DNA of 64,000 bases from Microcebus murinus (Eukaryota; Chordata; Mammalia; Primates; Cheirogaleidae): assembly GCF_040939455.1 (NCBI RefSeq), contig NC_134106.1, positions 81,351,001-81,415,000 of the forward strand, read 5' to 3'. Under the pieces are notes generated by a model. The model saw only the letters and a list, made by a program, of their open reading frames with translations, was not told the DNA's origin and searched no databases. Below, piece by piece: positions 1-13,905 of the stretch (its first letter is position 1; each line of letters starts with the position of its first letter). A program made the position numbers and the translations under genes.

Positions 1-59
1 GGAAGCTGCCAAGAAGCCTGAGAATAAGTGATCAACCAGGATGGAAAAATCCAGGAGAT

Positions 60-300
60 GTGTGCTTTAAAAAATTTTTCATATTTATTTAATAATTAGT
101 CACAGAATGCTTTCTAGGTGCCCTACTCAAATCTAAGTATCTTATACATCAATTCATTTAACTCTTATAACAATTCCATGGCGTGTAACTCTTGGAGGAG
201 CCACTATTTGTTTGTTATTTCTATTTGTAGATGAAGAAAATGAGGTGCTGAAACTGATGTTAAGCAATTGTACCAAGTTGACGCAGCTGGTAAAAACCAG
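60..300 (+). repeat. MIR-like SINE
   Basis: TTCATTTAACTCTTATAACA, AGATGAAGAAAATGAGGTGC and TTGACGCAGCTGGTAA fit the MIR order and are rather diverged. Confidence 0.6.
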
Positions 301-689
301 TTTGGTCTTAACCCTAAATCAGATGCCCAGCAGAGAGCCTGGTGTGTAGTGAGTGCTCAGTATTGCAGCACATCACGATTCTTCCCCTTCCTCCTAGTCA
401 GCTCTCCAGGAGGCAGTTCATCCTTCATGCATCCACACTTACCTCCCAACACTGGGGCCAGGGGCTTGTCTGGAATCCTGGAGAAGAACACCTTGGGAGA
501 CCCTTTCTTAAATTAAGATGGCTAGTCTCTGTTATTGCCTTTGTTATCAACACTTTTCTGAGGCTGATTCTCAGCAGTGATCATGGACATCAGTCTGTCA
601 GGCAACAGGACAAAGGCCTGGTTGTTGATGACACTCAAAGGAAAAATGCAGAATTCCCCCTCTTAAAGATAGAAAGTATTGCCATCATA

Positions 690-1140
690 TTTAGGTCAGG
701 TTAGCAAAGGTCTTTCTGTGGAGGTGATGTTTAATCTGAGATGTGAAAGACGTGGAGTCAGCTAGGATCTGGGCAAAGACCATTGCAGACAGAAGGAAGA
801 ACTGATGCAAAAGTCCTAAGATGGGAAGCTCCCAGACTAGAAAGAAGGAACCAAGTGAGTAAGGAGAGAGTGAAAATAGAAAGATAGAGGAGGCCACCCA
901 TTGTTGAGCTTTGATGACTTAAAGTAAAGAGTGTGGCTTTAATTGGAGGGCGATGAGAAGGGTTTTAAGCAGGAGAGCGCTGTGCTTTTAAAAGACTGTT
1001 CTGGCTGCTGGGTGAGAGAATGCATTATGGGATACAAAAACAGAAGGAGCAAGACTGATTTGGGTGTTCACACAGTAGCCCAGGCCAGAAATGATGATGA
1101 TTTAACCCTGGGTAGTAGAGGCAGAGATGAGAAGAAGTAG
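690..1140 (+). repeat. L2-like LINE fossil
   Basis: Sense L2 landmarks: GGAGGTGATGTTTAATCTGA, AGAAGGAAGAACTGATGCAA, and AAGACTGTTCTGGCTGCTGG. The 65-codon ORF in it is spurious. Confidence 0.65.
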
Positions 1141-2757
1141 ACACAGCCTTGTGTGTTTGGGAGGATTATTCAGCAAGACCAGGGGTGAGGTGTGACATGT
1201 GAGGTGTTAGACCTGAGCTCAGCAGAATCAAGCATCACTCGAGGGATAACCTGTAACTCTTGTGTTGTGCAGAAAGTCAGGAGCTTGTGGGAGGTGGGGT
1301 GGAGGGGAAGCTGGATGTCAGGAAGTCTCATATTGCCTGGCTCCTTACTCTACCCACCTCTTGTTCCTTCCATTCTCCCACCTACCCCTGGCTCTTGAGA
1401 CTGTGAACATATGCATATGCACATATGTGCATGTACACATATGCACACAAATACATACACACCCCCTTCAGAAAGGATCTCTTTTCCAGACTACATCAAT
1501 AATTGAGGAATTCAGTGAAAAATGCCTACAGGGAAATATTTAATGGGTTAAAAGTATAGTAGGAATAACTAATTCTAAATCCATGCATAAAGTTTTGCCT
1601 TTTGAGTAGGAATTATATATTCTTTTACAAATGACAACTTTTATGCTGATGGACCTATTATTAAACTTTAAATATACTTTTCTCTTCTTATTTTAATATT
1701 TCTTACATGATAAGCTCTTTCAACCTGGTACTGTCGAGTTAGCCCTAGCTTCAAAAATAGAATTGCATGATGTAATTTGATACCATAATTTATAATGAAA
1801 ATTTTAACATCACTTGAATCATGTTGCTATTTAGGGAAAGTAGCTTCTTTATGAAGCACATTATATGTTACCGGAAAATGCTGTTGTGGAATATTGAGTG
1901 AATAAACAATTCTGATTCCTTGGGCGTTTGAGTTTGTTGTCTTTTCAATAAGATTGGTTATGTTATTTATATAAAATATAAGGTACTTTTCATGTTTTAT
2001 ACTTATATTCGAAATTAGAGAAGGTGGAGTGCAGTAATATACAGCGAAGACTTTAGAGTAAGGTCTATTCTGGGTCGATATTCTGAGCCTGCGTCTTGCA
2101 GCCTCTGTGGCTCTCCATTTACTTGGCTATAAAATCTTGACAAAGGTACCTCCTTGGTACCTCCCTCCCAGGCAGTACAGGGAAATATGTCTGTAAAGTA
2201 CAACACTTGAGGCAGGTTTTTAACCTTATTATTTGCTATGTTTTAATACATAACATTAAGTAAGATGGTGACAAAAGACAGAAAAATTTAAATTCTTTCA
2301 ATATACTTTTCTTTGGAAGGAAAAATTGTTTGAGTATAATAATTATCTTTTAGTTAGTTGCTGTGATCATATGGCAGATCCCCAGAATTCTGTAAATGCA
2401 TACAGTGGTTACCTAGAAGTCCATCAGGTAGCAAGGTTGACTGGAATTCAAGAGATGGCATTCTCTTTTTGCCTCAGTTATACATTAACGATGGAATTTA
2501 CTGTGAATCATTCTGCAGAACTGTGAGGCATCTGGGACTTTACCCTACGCTTAACTGCTTGTTGCTTGCAACCCTGAGGAATGGCCCAGGTAATTAAGGC
2601 CTTACCTTCTTGGTACCCTCTGTGGGCATGCTCAGGGCCCATGGTGGGGTGACCTTTCCCAACAATTAAATAAACTTTTGCTAATTTAGCCTCTCAAACT
2701 GGAGGGATGATGCCCAATATTTTATAGACATTGTGAGGACCCTCAAATGTGCTTTCT

Positions 2758-3078
2758 CTTTTTTTGAGACGGAGTCTCACTTTGTTGCCTGGGCTAGAGT
2801 GCCATGGCATCCAGCCTAGCTCACAGCAACCTCCAACTCCTGGGCTCAAGCAATCCTTCTGCCTCAGCCTCCCGAGTAGCTGAGACTACAGGCATGTGCC
2901 ACCATGCCCGGCTAATTTTTTCTATATATTTTTAGTTGGCCAATTATTTTTTTCTATTTTTAGTAGAGATGGAATCTTGCTCTTGCTCAGGCTGGTTTCG
3001 AACCACTGACCTTGAGCGATCCACCTGCCACGGCCTCCCAGAGTGCTAGGATTACAGGCATGAGCCACTGAGCCTGGC
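2758..3078 (-). mobile_element. Alu, full length, antisense
   Basis: Dimeric Alu in reverse orientation, from the T run and GAGACGGAGTCTC to the AGCCTGGCC end. The linker contains TTAGTTGGCCAATTA, the strepsirrhine-type extension. A target-site duplication is visible: CCTCAAATGTGCTTTC at 2741 and CCTCAAATGTTCTTTC at 3079, with one mismatch. Confidence 0.93.
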
Positions 3079-3199
3079 CCTCAAATGTTCTTTCATTTGT
3101 CAAATTGTCATATGTTTTATCTAGCTAGCTATCTTAATAATGACACCACCCTTATATTTAATTAACTTATACCATTACTAGGTGGAATTCCATAGAATT

Positions 3200-4250
3200 C
3201 AGAATAATTTATTCTAGACCTACATTAAAATGAGAAAGATGATTAGGCTGTTTTAAGATGGAAAAATGTAGGTAAATAGTCTAGGATTTGAGAGAAAGAA
3301 TAGTACAAGGTAGATCCAAGGGTTTTTGCTTGAGCAACTAGCTCTCAAGGTGAAAGCAATCAGCTGACCTTTAACTCAGTGGAAAATATGGAGGAAGGAT
3401 GGAGTTTGAAGGGTGGGAAACGGAGTGTACAGTTTTGAATGTATACATGCTGGACATGTACATTTGCTTATTAGACATCCACGTAGAGATGTTGAGTAGG
3501 CAATTGTATATATGAGTCTGGAATTTGGGGAAGAAGCGAGGGTGAGAGATATAAATTTGGGATTCATCAGTAAATAAGTGGCTTTTAAAGCATGAATCTG
3601 GAAGGAATGATTCAGAGAATGAGTATAGAAAAGAAGGCATCTGGGGACTGAACCCTAAAAACATCAATATTTAGAAATCAAGAAAATGTGGAGGAACCGG
3701 CACAGGAGACCAAGAAGGGTCAATAGTAAAAGAGGAGAAATGTCAGGAGTTGCTATAAGCTGAGTGAAGAAAGCGTTCGGGGAGGAGAGGGTGCTGGCAG
3801 TTGTGACAAATGGAGCCGCAAGGTCAGGAGAGGTCTGAATGGAAGACAGTCCGCTGGGTATGGCCACGTAGCAATGAGCGGCCATCCTCACTAGGGCACG
3901 TGGGGTCAGGTGGGAGGATAGAACTCTGATTGGATTTAAGAGAGAGGAGTTGAGAGAGACATTGGAGATAGAAGATAGAGGCAACTCTGTTAAGATAGAG
4001 AAAGGGGGTAGTGGCCAGAGGAAGACATCTGCCAAAGGACAGCTTTAGTTTCTGGTTTTAAAAGGCGGAGCTGTAGCAGCATGTTGGAGCACTGAGGTAC
4101 AGTGGAGCGGGAAACACTGATGACCCAGGACAGAAAAAAACCTCGTTTTGGGAAAGAAACAGACATAGAACAAATAATCACTGTGTGGTACGGGAAATGG
4201 TGAAAGAAAGACAAACAGAGGAGGACCAGGCACACCTCCTGGGACACTCT
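3200..4250 (+). repeat. L2-like LINE fossil
   Basis: Sense L2 with the ATTAGACATCCACGTAGAGA and AAATTTGGGATTCATCAG landmarks. Reverse-strand ORFs here are by-products. Confidence 0.65.
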
Positions 4251-5837
4251 TATGGCTCTCGCTCCACTTATCCCATTCTGAGATAAATACTATTCACACA
4301 ACTCGGTTTACGATGTCTGTGATCAAGTGCATTTGTGAGAGAGGCCTTGCATATGGCAGCATAGCAATGATACTGACATTTTTTAATAAATGAAAACGGT
4401 TACCTCAAGTTTTTTCTGGAAATTGCCTGCTAAATCAGCAAGGAAATATGAGGAAGTTTTTCTCTTTCACCTCTTCTTTTTGCAAATATTAATTCCAAAA
4501 AACAACACAAGAACTCATTTTCTTGGAAAAGAACGGACCAAAAGAACTCTCAGTATAATCATGCAGGTAGTTGGTTATTTCCCCCGCTTCATTTAGTGGA
4601 AGCAGAGGGATGCAGGGAGGGAGGGAAGCAGAGATGGAACAAAACAGAAAATAAATCTCATCTCCCTGTTCTCCTCTCTGTACCTGCTGTTAAATGATGC
4701 CTTTAGTGAGGCCCGACTCAGGTTGTTGTGTTTATTGTGCCAAAGTTGAATGAATGGGTGAAAATTTAACTTGTGCTTTGCAAATATGATTTTTGGTAGT
4801 TTGATGGAAAACTAAGGTTTTTATAAATCCTACATGCATAACACTATTTTATTTTCTAAGCTTTATCAGGTTGCTCCCTGGTTAACCTAAATTAGCAATT
4901 TTCCAATGTGGTAAAATAAGGTACCTTCTCAAAAGGTCTCTCTCTCTCTCTCAGAGATTCCTAGAATACAGCATCCAGCTTGGGGAGCTTAATATAGCAT
5001 ATACAAATGCCCTGCACTCTGCCTCCAAAATAGATGATTGGCAAAGGAAGGAAAGGAAGAAGGGAGGAGAGGAAGGAAGGGACCCTTTATTAAATAATTG
5101 CCATTGAGCACGACATGACCGCTGCAAATAATTCAAAGAGAAAGGGGGCAACTATTAAAAGGGACTGTTTAAACAAACACACATTTTTATAAGTTTTATT
5201 AACTATAAACATAAGTATGTTGTGCTTTTAGAAATTGTAATTGATCTGGGTGATAGGCAGCACTTACCTCCTGGAGTGGACAAGTTGTGATTTATTTGGG
5301 GTAGTGCATTCACTTCTAGATTATCTGTCAGGTGGAAGGAATCAACACAGAGATGGGGACAGGTCCTGTGTCCTATCTTTATTTTTATGTCCTGTATTTA
5401 CAAAGACTGGGCACTAATTTATTATTTACTAAATGAATGCTGATAGGAAAAAAGTGCGTGAAGCAGCAATCTTTAGAATAGTGCTAATATATAGTTTTAA
5501 AAAATTGCATTGATTTTGTTGACTTCTCTTTGAGCTATTATTAAACTAGTGGTTTCAGGGAATCTGGAACTCAGTGAAAATCTCCCATCTCTGAAAACCA
5601 CATGTTTACACCCATTTTCATTTACATAAGTTAAAAATTACAGAACATGTGTTGATTGGAAAGCTGTTATTACCTTCTACGTTATTTCAAAGTGGTAGAC
5701 TGAAATGCAAATAGAACACAAGATGTGTCTTATACCAAATTTGGCCAAAATCAGTTCACATTTCAGAAAGTTAAAATGAAACTTAGTTAGTCCCGCTAAC
5801 TGGTCCAAGGATGCCCAGAGCTGGACTAACAGGCATG

Positions 5838-5840
<3 letters not shown>

Positions 5841-5868
<28 letters not shown>
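5841..5868. repeat. TG dinucleotide microsatellite
   Basis: Fourteen uninterrupted GT units. Confidence 0.95.
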
Positions 5869-6219
5869 CAGTTTGCATGATCAAAAAGCATCTTAAAGAC
5901 TTCAAGACATGGGGAAAGGTGAGATGAAAATCAAATATATGGCAGGGAACATACCTCCAGATATCTACTCCCTTTCCCCCAAAACCCAACAGCCGCCCTT
6001 TCCCACTCATTTGTTATTCCTGCCAGGAAGTAGTGGCCAACTACTACAACCCCAGCAAGAAACTTGGGGCTCTTCCTTCACCCCACATTCTTATCCTTCC
6101 TCAGCTGTCCTACTTTGGTGCCAGTATTACATACTTTTAAGCATCTTAGCTGATAGTTTGTATCTGTAAGTTCTCCCTCCCTCCCTCTTCTTCTAAAATC
6201 TTCTGGTTACATTTACTCT

Positions 6220-6389
6220 TCTGGGTTAATTTAAAATCGATCTGTCAAATTCTGTTAAAAATCTTTAGGGATATTTTATTGGAATTATATTGTATATAAA
6301 TGTTAGTTGAGAGAAAATTGTCATAATATTGTTTTTATCCCATCTAGGAACTGTATGTGTCTTTTTAAAACTCAGATCTTTTTAATGTC

Positions 6390-6426
<37 letters not shown>

Positions 6427-6900
6427 GAGGGGGGAAATATACAGTATATATAGTAAACTAGTATTTAAATATATTATACCAGTGTGTGTATATATATATG
6501 TATATATATATTCACCCTCTCTCTATATATATTTTTTCATTGCTATTGTATAGGCCTTAATTCTCTTACATTTTTAAATTGCTATATGGGATGGCTTTGT
6601 GCATGTTGACTTTATGTTAGTCACTTTACTAAACTTGTTATTTTTAAATGAAAAAGGATTATCTTAGAGATTTTTAGGACAAAAAACCCCAGATCATCCA
6701 TGAGCAACAAAAATCTTGTCATTACACTTTTAGTATTTACATGTCTACTTTTTCTTTGTCTTTTCTTATTTAATTGACTGGGCCATGCAGAACTGTGTCA
6801 GAGAGTGTAGAGAGCATCCTGTGTTGTTCCTGGCTCTAATGGAAATGCTTTTACTGTTTCAATATAAAGTGAGATGCTCACTGTAGATTTCTGGTAGATA
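6220..6900 (-). mobile_element. L1 fragment, antisense
   Basis: ORF2-like antisense sequence (ATTGGAATTATATTGTATAT at about 6279), interrupted by TA microsatellites at 6393-6535. Diverged and without ORFs. Confidence 0.6.
6393..6535. repeat. TA-rich microsatellites
   Basis: A pure TA run (6393-6422) and further TATA/TGTA stretches to about 6535, inside an antisense L1. Confidence 0.9.
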
Positions 6901-7642
6901 TATGTTATTACTTTAAGAAATGTTCTTCTCTTCCTGGTTTACTGAATAGCTTATAATTCTCTCCATTTCCCAAGTTCATTTCCCAAGTGAATAGGCCCAA
7001 ACTGACTGCGAGCCGTTTCTTGCTGCTGATGCTTTGCTATGTTGTGGTCTTTGCTGGAAAATGCTTCCAACACCTTGTAAGACTGATACCCACTGTTTCC
7101 TCTGCACCAAGCTTGCCTTGACCTTCCTCCAGAGTCTGCGTCTATCATTCCTCTTCTGCCTATTTTGTAACTGTTTTTGGATGTATCTGACTTCTTAAAA
7201 AGACTACAGAGTCCTAAATCTGAGGTCCTTACCTATTCATCTTTTGTCCCAAATGCCCAAGGCCCTGACATGTATGTAACAGAAGCTCAGTTAAAACACT
7301 TCTGATAAACGAATGAATGAAGGAATAATTGAAAAGTTTTCCATGGGCAATACAACAAGTAGGCGATTTCTCTGAACTTGATAATGCTTTATTATTTCTC
7401 AGAGTTACTTTCTCAATTTCTTTCTTTTTTTCCATTGTTTTGTCTTGGGACGTGGTTGTTTGAAGATATGCCAGCCATTGGAAAGAAAGAAAAAGTTAAC
7501 AAAAGGTTACATTTATGGTGCTACATCTTGGGAGCAGAGTATCTTTTGTTGTTGGTTATCAAAGCTTAGGAGAAGAGAAGTTATTCTTGAATTTTTAATT
7601 TTATTTTATAAGAAAATTCACTATTGTTTTTTTTATGTTCAG

Positions 7643-7732
7643 GGAATAACTATCCGGCCACTGGTAGAGTTTCTTGATGTTAAGAGGTCCAATAAGAAAC
7701 AGCAAGCTGTCAGTGAAGAAATCCATTGTCGG
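7643..7732 (+). CDS. SLC9A2: SLC9A2 exon: end of last TM helix and start of tail
   Basis: The exon has 90 bp and 30 codons, phase 0 at both ends. The acceptor is a T-rich tract ending TTCAG at 7642 and the donor is GTAGGT at 7733. It encodes [15 protein letters not shown] followed by [15 protein letters not shown]. The first residues close the final membrane segment of the exchanger domain. The basic VKR and following polar stretch mark the entry into the cytoplasmic tail, where NHE1 binds phosphoinositides. The reading is open upstream through the intron, but the splice acceptor and homology set the start at 7643. Confidence 0.95.
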
Positions 7733-8257
7733 GTAGGTGTTAATACAGTGTAACAATTTAAATGTTAAAAAGTATTTGAATCAGTCAAACAGCTTGACAG
7801 CAAGTTGTCCATTTCCTGAAGAAAAGGGGAATGACAGAGGGGAGAGAGAGGGAGGCCTGGGAAGGTACATGCTAGGGGAGTGTAGAGCAGATAAAGCCCA
7901 TTGTGGTGTCTGTAGGTTACTTTGCTAAACTTGTACATGAACACAGGGATAAGAAATCTCCTCTTTTTACTTCTTTCAACCTGAAAATGTTCTTATAGGG
8001 AAATTATTACCATATTTCATATTTTTGAAAATTATGAACAAACTGTTATGATGAGCAGAATAATCTAGGAATGGCCTAAGACTGCTGTGACAAACATTTC
8101 ATCAATTTGTTTGCATATGAATTGTTGTTTTATTGCTCTCAGTACAACAAACAGAAAACAAAAACTAGCAGGACCTTTAGAATTTAGGCATGATATAAGT
8201 AGAGTGAAAATTAATGATTTCATGTAAAACTAATCAATTAGCCTTTTTGTGTTTCAG
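7733..8257 (+). other. SLC9A2: SLC9A2 intron, short
   Basis: This 525-bp intron separates two NHE2 exons. I see no repeat family I can name and no ORF of interest. It begins GTAGGT and ends with a T-rich tract and TTTCAG. Confidence 0.85.
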
Positions 8258-8328
8258 TTTTTTGATCATGTGAAGACTGGGATTGAAGATGTTTGTGGAC
8301 ATTGGGGTCACAACTTTTGGAGAGACAA
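8258..8328 (+). CDS. SLC9A2: SLC9A2 exon: CHP-binding region, first half
   Basis: The exon has 71 bp: 23 codons plus two bases, completed by the next exon to AAG (Lys). It encodes [19 protein letters not shown] and on to FWRD. In NHE1 the equivalent helix binds the calcineurin-B-homologous protein CHP1, needed for transport activity; that role is inferred here by homology. The donor is GTAAGA. The first residue is Phe, whereas I recall Leu in human NHE2, a conservative change. Confidence 0.95.
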
Positions 8329-8477
8329 GTAAGAAGGTCTTAGGCCACTATATTATGAAGTGGCTCTGGATAACCCTGGAAGCAGGACATATTGACTTGT
8401 ATTATTTTTCAGAGTTGCAAATCTTTCCTAGTATATCCTTTAAGATAAGGTTCAGCTACAACAGAAATGTGGAATAA

Positions 8478-8890
8478 TAATAGTAGATTAAACAAGGTGG
8501 AAGCTTATTTCTCTCTTCTGTAAATAGCCAGAGGTAGGCAGTGTATGTTTAGTAGATGAGATCTACTCCACAGACACCCCCTCCCCTGCCCCGGTCCCCC
8601 TACCATCTGTCTGGTTGATCTGCTAAGAGTGGCCTCCATTTCCAAGGCTGCCTCTGGGGCCACACTGGCTGCATGCGCATTAGCCATTCTAGGTTACCTG
8701 GAGGAAGAAAGATAATGAAGAGACAAAGGATATGTGCTAGCTGCCTTCTAACCAAAGCTATCAGCAGCTGCCACAAGATTCTTCTGCTTCTAGCACATTG
8801 GCTGGGACTCAGTCATGTGGCCATTCCTCACTGCATAGGAGGCTGAGGAATGTAGTCTATTTGGTTAAAAACTGGGTGTCCCATTACTAT
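8478..8890. mobile_element. Ancient interspersed repeat, family uncertain
   Basis: The order of landmarks (CTTATTTCTCTCTTCTGTAA, a CCAGAGGTAGGCAGT box, GACTCAGTCATGTGGCC, GAGGCTGAGGAATGTAGTC) recurs in mammalian genomes as an old LTR-like repeat. I cannot assign it further. Confidence 0.4.
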
Positions 8891-9468
8891 CCATTTTGGC
8901 TCACATGGTGAGGGGCTTTGTCAAATGCAGAGATTCAGAGCACCTGAGGATGTAAATTGGACTATCAGAAACAATAGATGTATATCTGTGAAGGCTGAAA
9001 TTATCTAAAAGGTTATATATATTAATACATATATAAATGCACACACAGAGAGTTTACCTTTCTGTAAAAAATTCTATGGTGGATAAATACAACTCAATAC
9101 CTGTTTTCAAGGATCTTATAGTTGAAGTGGAAAAGGTAGACTAGGCAGGCAGAATTAGATGCATGCTTTGATATAAACTGAGAAACAGTTATGAGATCAA
9201 GAAGTTCGGATTCATTCTTTTTCAGTGCTTCCTGTTTGCTCATATATGCTGGCATAATATTGGGATGCTTAGGAAGTTTAAGCCATAGACTGAGGCCTCT
9301 GAAATTCTGCAACACAATAGAGACAACAAAACAGTCACACAGTGAACAGACACTGTGTGTGAAAGTGTGAGGTGTCATTAAGTAATACTAGCATACAATG
9401 AGTTACACAGACGTCAATGCTTGGAACAACCTTCACAATGTAAAAACAGCCCCTGGGCCTTGGCCTTA

Positions 9469-9888
<420 letters not shown>

Positions 9889-11409
9889 TTAAATGGCCAT
9901 TTATTTGGGGAAATATTCTCTTTTGTGGAGGCAGGTAGTAGATAAGAACCCTACAGAGAGTCTCCTATGACTCTCTACCCTGGGACCTTCCTACCACAGA
10001 TGGGTCCCTGTCTGTGCCGAGTCAGTAAGACAGACCCCTGTGCCTCTCCTCTCCACTGTTGCCATAGCAATGCCTGTTTTCCACTTCTCTTTTTCTACTA
10101 AGCCACTTTTCTTCCCTTCCCTAGCATCCCCTCAGGAATTCCCTGGAGTGACACGTGAGAGGGGTAACCCAGAACAGCTTGTTCCCTTTCAAAAGCAAGG
10201 ATTAGCCTCCAGATTTCTACCACTCCTCTGCCTCCCAAATGGGGGGAGTAGATAGGAGTTGGCATGTCGTCAGGTCACCTGGCCCTGGGGCACTGTCAGA
10301 AGACAGGAAAGGAGGACACTGTGGTCATGTGGGTTTGGTCTGGAACTCAAGTGAAGGAATGTCGGAGAAGGTCTGGCTATATCTTGTCTTTCAGGCAGAG
10401 ACACTATCAGGTCTGTGATCTGCTCCTGGCAAATACCTAAAGGTGGCCGGCATAACTGGGCTGTAAGTGCTAAAGACAGCAGAGCCAACTTTGGTTCATG
10501 TCTCACAATCTTCACCGCAGTGGATATGCTTTATTTGATCATTTCATAAGCATTTATATTCTTCCGTGCAAAAATGTTACCAGGTAAATTTCAAATAGTG
10601 TCCTGGATTGTCACAGGCGCTGTGTAGCTCAGGTAGAGCAGGGAAGCGGGTGTGGGGGGACTTGGTGCTGACACAGGCCACTTTTAAAATCAGTTCTGCT
10701 CAGATCACATCTAATTGTTGATGTGACTAAAAATGGCATTAAGAAAGAAGTGATTGTTTTAGGTATATTGGGTGTCTTTCCCTCTCCTCTGAAATCCTTA
10801 TGCTGTGGATTTCCAGTGGTCCTGCCAGAGAATTCTTGAGGCATTTGATCCGTTGAGAATGAAGTGAAAGGGTAATACAATAGGGGCATTTCCCAGACTT
10901 GGCCAAAGCAATCCAATAATGGTGAAAGAGGACACCTATGTGTAGCTTGGCAGAGAAATGAAAGGTGTGGAAATGAAGCTGAGAAAGAACACGCACATTC
11001 CCTATGCAAAATAGAGCATGCCATTGTCCTTGGTGTTTGTTCTTCCCTTTGCTTATCTCTAGTAAAATGGTAAAACAATAATAATAATAATAATAAAAGA
11101 AATTTTTAAAAACAATGTTGTGTTGCTGTCAGGAGTTGTAGCTCAGTAGGCCCAACATGAAATTCAAAATAAAAGTAGAAAAAAGTAGACTCGGTGCAGT
11201 GGCCAGTCAACAGCAAAGCATATCAGGATGGCTTAACTCTTCAGAGCCCTCCAGTATGTAGAACAAAGGACTTGCATGAAGAATGTGGGTTAACATTGAT
11301 TCCTTTGAAGGCACAGGTGTGCCTATAAACCTCTTTGGGCTTATGGTGATCACTGTAGCACACTTATTTCTTTCTCAACAAATGTTTATTGCATGTTGTT
11401 TCATTTATA

Positions 11410-11790
11410 TATTGGCATAGTAATGTTGTATAACAAACCACCCCACAACTCAGTGACTGCTCAGAACAACAGTCACTTGTTATGAAAGTGCCTGAGTCAA
11501 GAGGCTGAGAGCCAGCTGGTCTGGACTGGGCTTGGCTGACCTGGGCTGGCCTTGCTTATGACTCAGTGGGTTGGTTGGCTATCAGCTGATTCCGGCTGGC
11601 CTTACCTGGTGTGACTGGGGTGAGTTGAATCCACTTCATGTGACATTCACCTTGGTCCTGAGGCTAAAGAGCTACTCTGTGCTTATCTTTCTCATGGTGA
11701 TAGTGGAGGTGCAAGATGTAAGCCAAGGTTAAGCCTCCACTTCCATGACTGTGTCTTCAAATAGCTCATTGGCCAAAGCAAGTAACATTA
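11410..11790. mobile_element. Ancient LTR-like repeat, family uncertain
   Basis: It shows the order ATAACAAACCACCCC, repeated CTGGGCTGG-type boxes and ATTGGCCAAAGCAAGTAAC. This is a common layout of an old mammalian LTR-like repeat in reverse. The family is not named. Confidence 0.4.
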
Positions 11791-11924
11791 TTGAGCCCAG
11801 TGGCAGTGAGTGGGGCAGGGCATGTCACCCAGGACATGGTGGGAGTACATTGTCAAGTAAAATGGCAGAGCATGCAGATACAGGGAGGAATTGGGACTAA
11901 AGGATCCCCTCATTCTGCCACACA

Positions 11925-13550
11925 TGCTTACAATGTACCAGGCATTGTTTTAGGCACTGGTGATGCAGAAAAAGATCTTTGGCTATAAAGAGTTTGCATT
12001 CCAATGCTAGGAGACAGAAAATAAGATAAATGAATAAGTTTTATGACGTGCTAGAAAGTGATAACTGCTATGGAGAAAAATACATCTTGGAAATGAGACA
12101 GGGACTGCTCAGAGAGGAGGGTGACATGCAAGCCTGATAGGATGGATAGGAAAGGCTATTTGAGAAAATGACTGTCAAGGAAAGACTGAAAGGGAGAGTA
12201 TGGATATTCCTTTCAAGGGCTGTCAAGGAAAGACGTAAAGGCAGGTATCTGGGGAACACTCCTAGTAGAAGGAATAGTAAGTATAAAGGCCTAGGGGTAG
12301 CAGCATAGCTGGCAAGTCTGTAAGACAGGAAGTGAGGCTGAACGGCAGGAAGAGGGGCATTGTGCTCAGAGGTGCAGACCCAGATTGTGTAGGGCACCAT
12401 GGGCCACTGTGCTTCCACTCAGGGGAGATACAGAACAGTCATATTGTTAGATTTACATGTTACCGGGAGCACTTAGGCTTCTGTGTTGAGAATAAGCTGT
12501 AGGAACACAAGGATGGGAACAAGGACACCAGTTAGGTGACCAGTTCAGGAATTTAGTGTGAGAGGTTGATGTCTTGGGCCATGGCGATGGTATTAGAGAT
12601 AGTGAGAGATGGTTGGGTTTTGTATATGTTTTGATGGTAGAGGCAACAGACATTGCTGATGGGGCATAAATGGAGTATTAGTCTGTAGGGCTGCCATAGC
12701 AAAGTGCACCAAATTGAGTGGTTCAAACAATAGAAATGAGCTGTCTCACTGTTCTAGGGCCTAGAAGTCAGAGAGCAAGGTATGTTAGTAGGGTTACTTC
12801 CTTCTGAGGGCCGTGATGGAAGGTTCTGTTCTGAGCCTCCTTCAGTGGCTGTCTTCTCCCTGCCTCTTCACAGTATCTTCCCTCTCTCTGTACGTGTCTG
12901 AGTTCAAATTTCCTGTCCTTATGAGGACAACAGTCATTGTAGATTAGGGCCCACCCTCATGACCTCATCTTAATCACCTCTATAAAGACCAGATCTCCAA
13001 ATATGGTCACATTCTGAGTTATTAGGGATTAGGATGTTAACATACAAATTTTTAGATGGGCACAATTCAGCCCCTAACATGGAACCTGAGAGAAGTAGAA
13101 GAATCAAGGATGACACCAGGGATTTTGACCTGGTGTAGTCATCATTAGCTGAGATGGGGAGGATGCTGGAGAAGGTCAGTTGAGTTTGAACAAGTCAAGT
13201 ATTAGATATGTAACTGGAGATGTTGAGAAGGCAGCCAAATGGTCATGGCTGGCGGTTGGGAGAGAGGTTGGAGTGGGAGACACAAATTTGGGAGTTAATG
13301 GCAAGGAGATGCTATTGAAACGAGGGCAAGATGGCTGGGGGAAGAGTGTGGGATAGCAAAGACTGAGGACTGAGCCACAGAGGACTCCTACATTAAGAGG
13401 TCAGAAAGAGGGAAAAGAACCAACAAGGCAGGCTTAGAGGGAAACAGGGAGAATCTCAGGGGAGTATGGTATGCTGGAAGCCAAATGAAGACAATGTTTC
13501 CAGCAGGTGAGGGCAGGAAAGGTGAGGACTAATAATTGGTCATTGCATTT
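11925..13550 (+). repeat. L2-like LINE fossil, interrupted by an LTR
   Basis: L2 landmarks CAGGCATTGTTTTAGGCAC and GATAACTGCTATGGAGAA lie before the MaLR LTR, and TAACTGGAGATGTTGAGAAG lies after it. The LTR is therefore the later insertion. Confidence 0.7.
12674..13082 (-). mobile_element. MaLR (MLT1/MST-type) solo LTR, antisense
   Basis: The element runs from GTATTAGTCTGTAGGGCTGC to CACAATTCAGCCCCTAACATG. This is the familiar reverse-complement order of an MLT1/MST LTR, with GGGCCCACCCTCATGACC in the middle. It interrupts L2 sequence and is well decayed. Confidence 0.75.
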
Positions 13551-13789
13551 ATATTGTGGGGTTCACTGACAACCTCGATGAGAGTAGCTTTAATAGAGTG
13601 TTGGAGGCACTATGAATGTTCAGGAGAGAATCAGAGGAGAGGAACTGGAGACAGCAAATACTGACAACATTTCTAAATAATTTTGCTGAAATGGAAACTA
13701 GAGAAATGCTAAAGGAAGAAAAATATCTATTTTAATCTACAGTTAGTGAATACTAGATATATACATGTCATATTCATATACAAAAATGT

Positions 13790-13905
13790 ACCAGGATGTG
13801 TTATGTATACATATATGTGTGTGTGTATATATATACTTATATATAGTATGTATAGTTCATATACACATGTATATACATACAAAAAAATATATATATATAA
13901 TGCTC
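13790..13905. repeat. TA/TG-rich microsatellite
   Basis: Alternating purine-pyrimidine sequence with GTGTGTGTATATATATA and TATATATATA parts, 130 bp before the exon at 14042. Confidence 0.9.

Larger units (their letters stand above)
1..7642 (+). other. SLC9A2: SLC9A2 intron upstream of the first visible exon
   Basis: No NHE coding sequence is visible here; the preceding exon, which should encode the last membrane helices, lies outside the window. The stretch holds MIR-like sequence (about 60-300), L2-like sequence (about 690-1140 and 3200-4250), a full-length Alu (2758-3078), a TG repeat (5841-5868), an antisense L1 piece (about 6220-6900) and TA-rich microsatellites (6393-6535). The short ORFs in it lack codon-like conservation and overlap repeats. 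Confidence 0.85.
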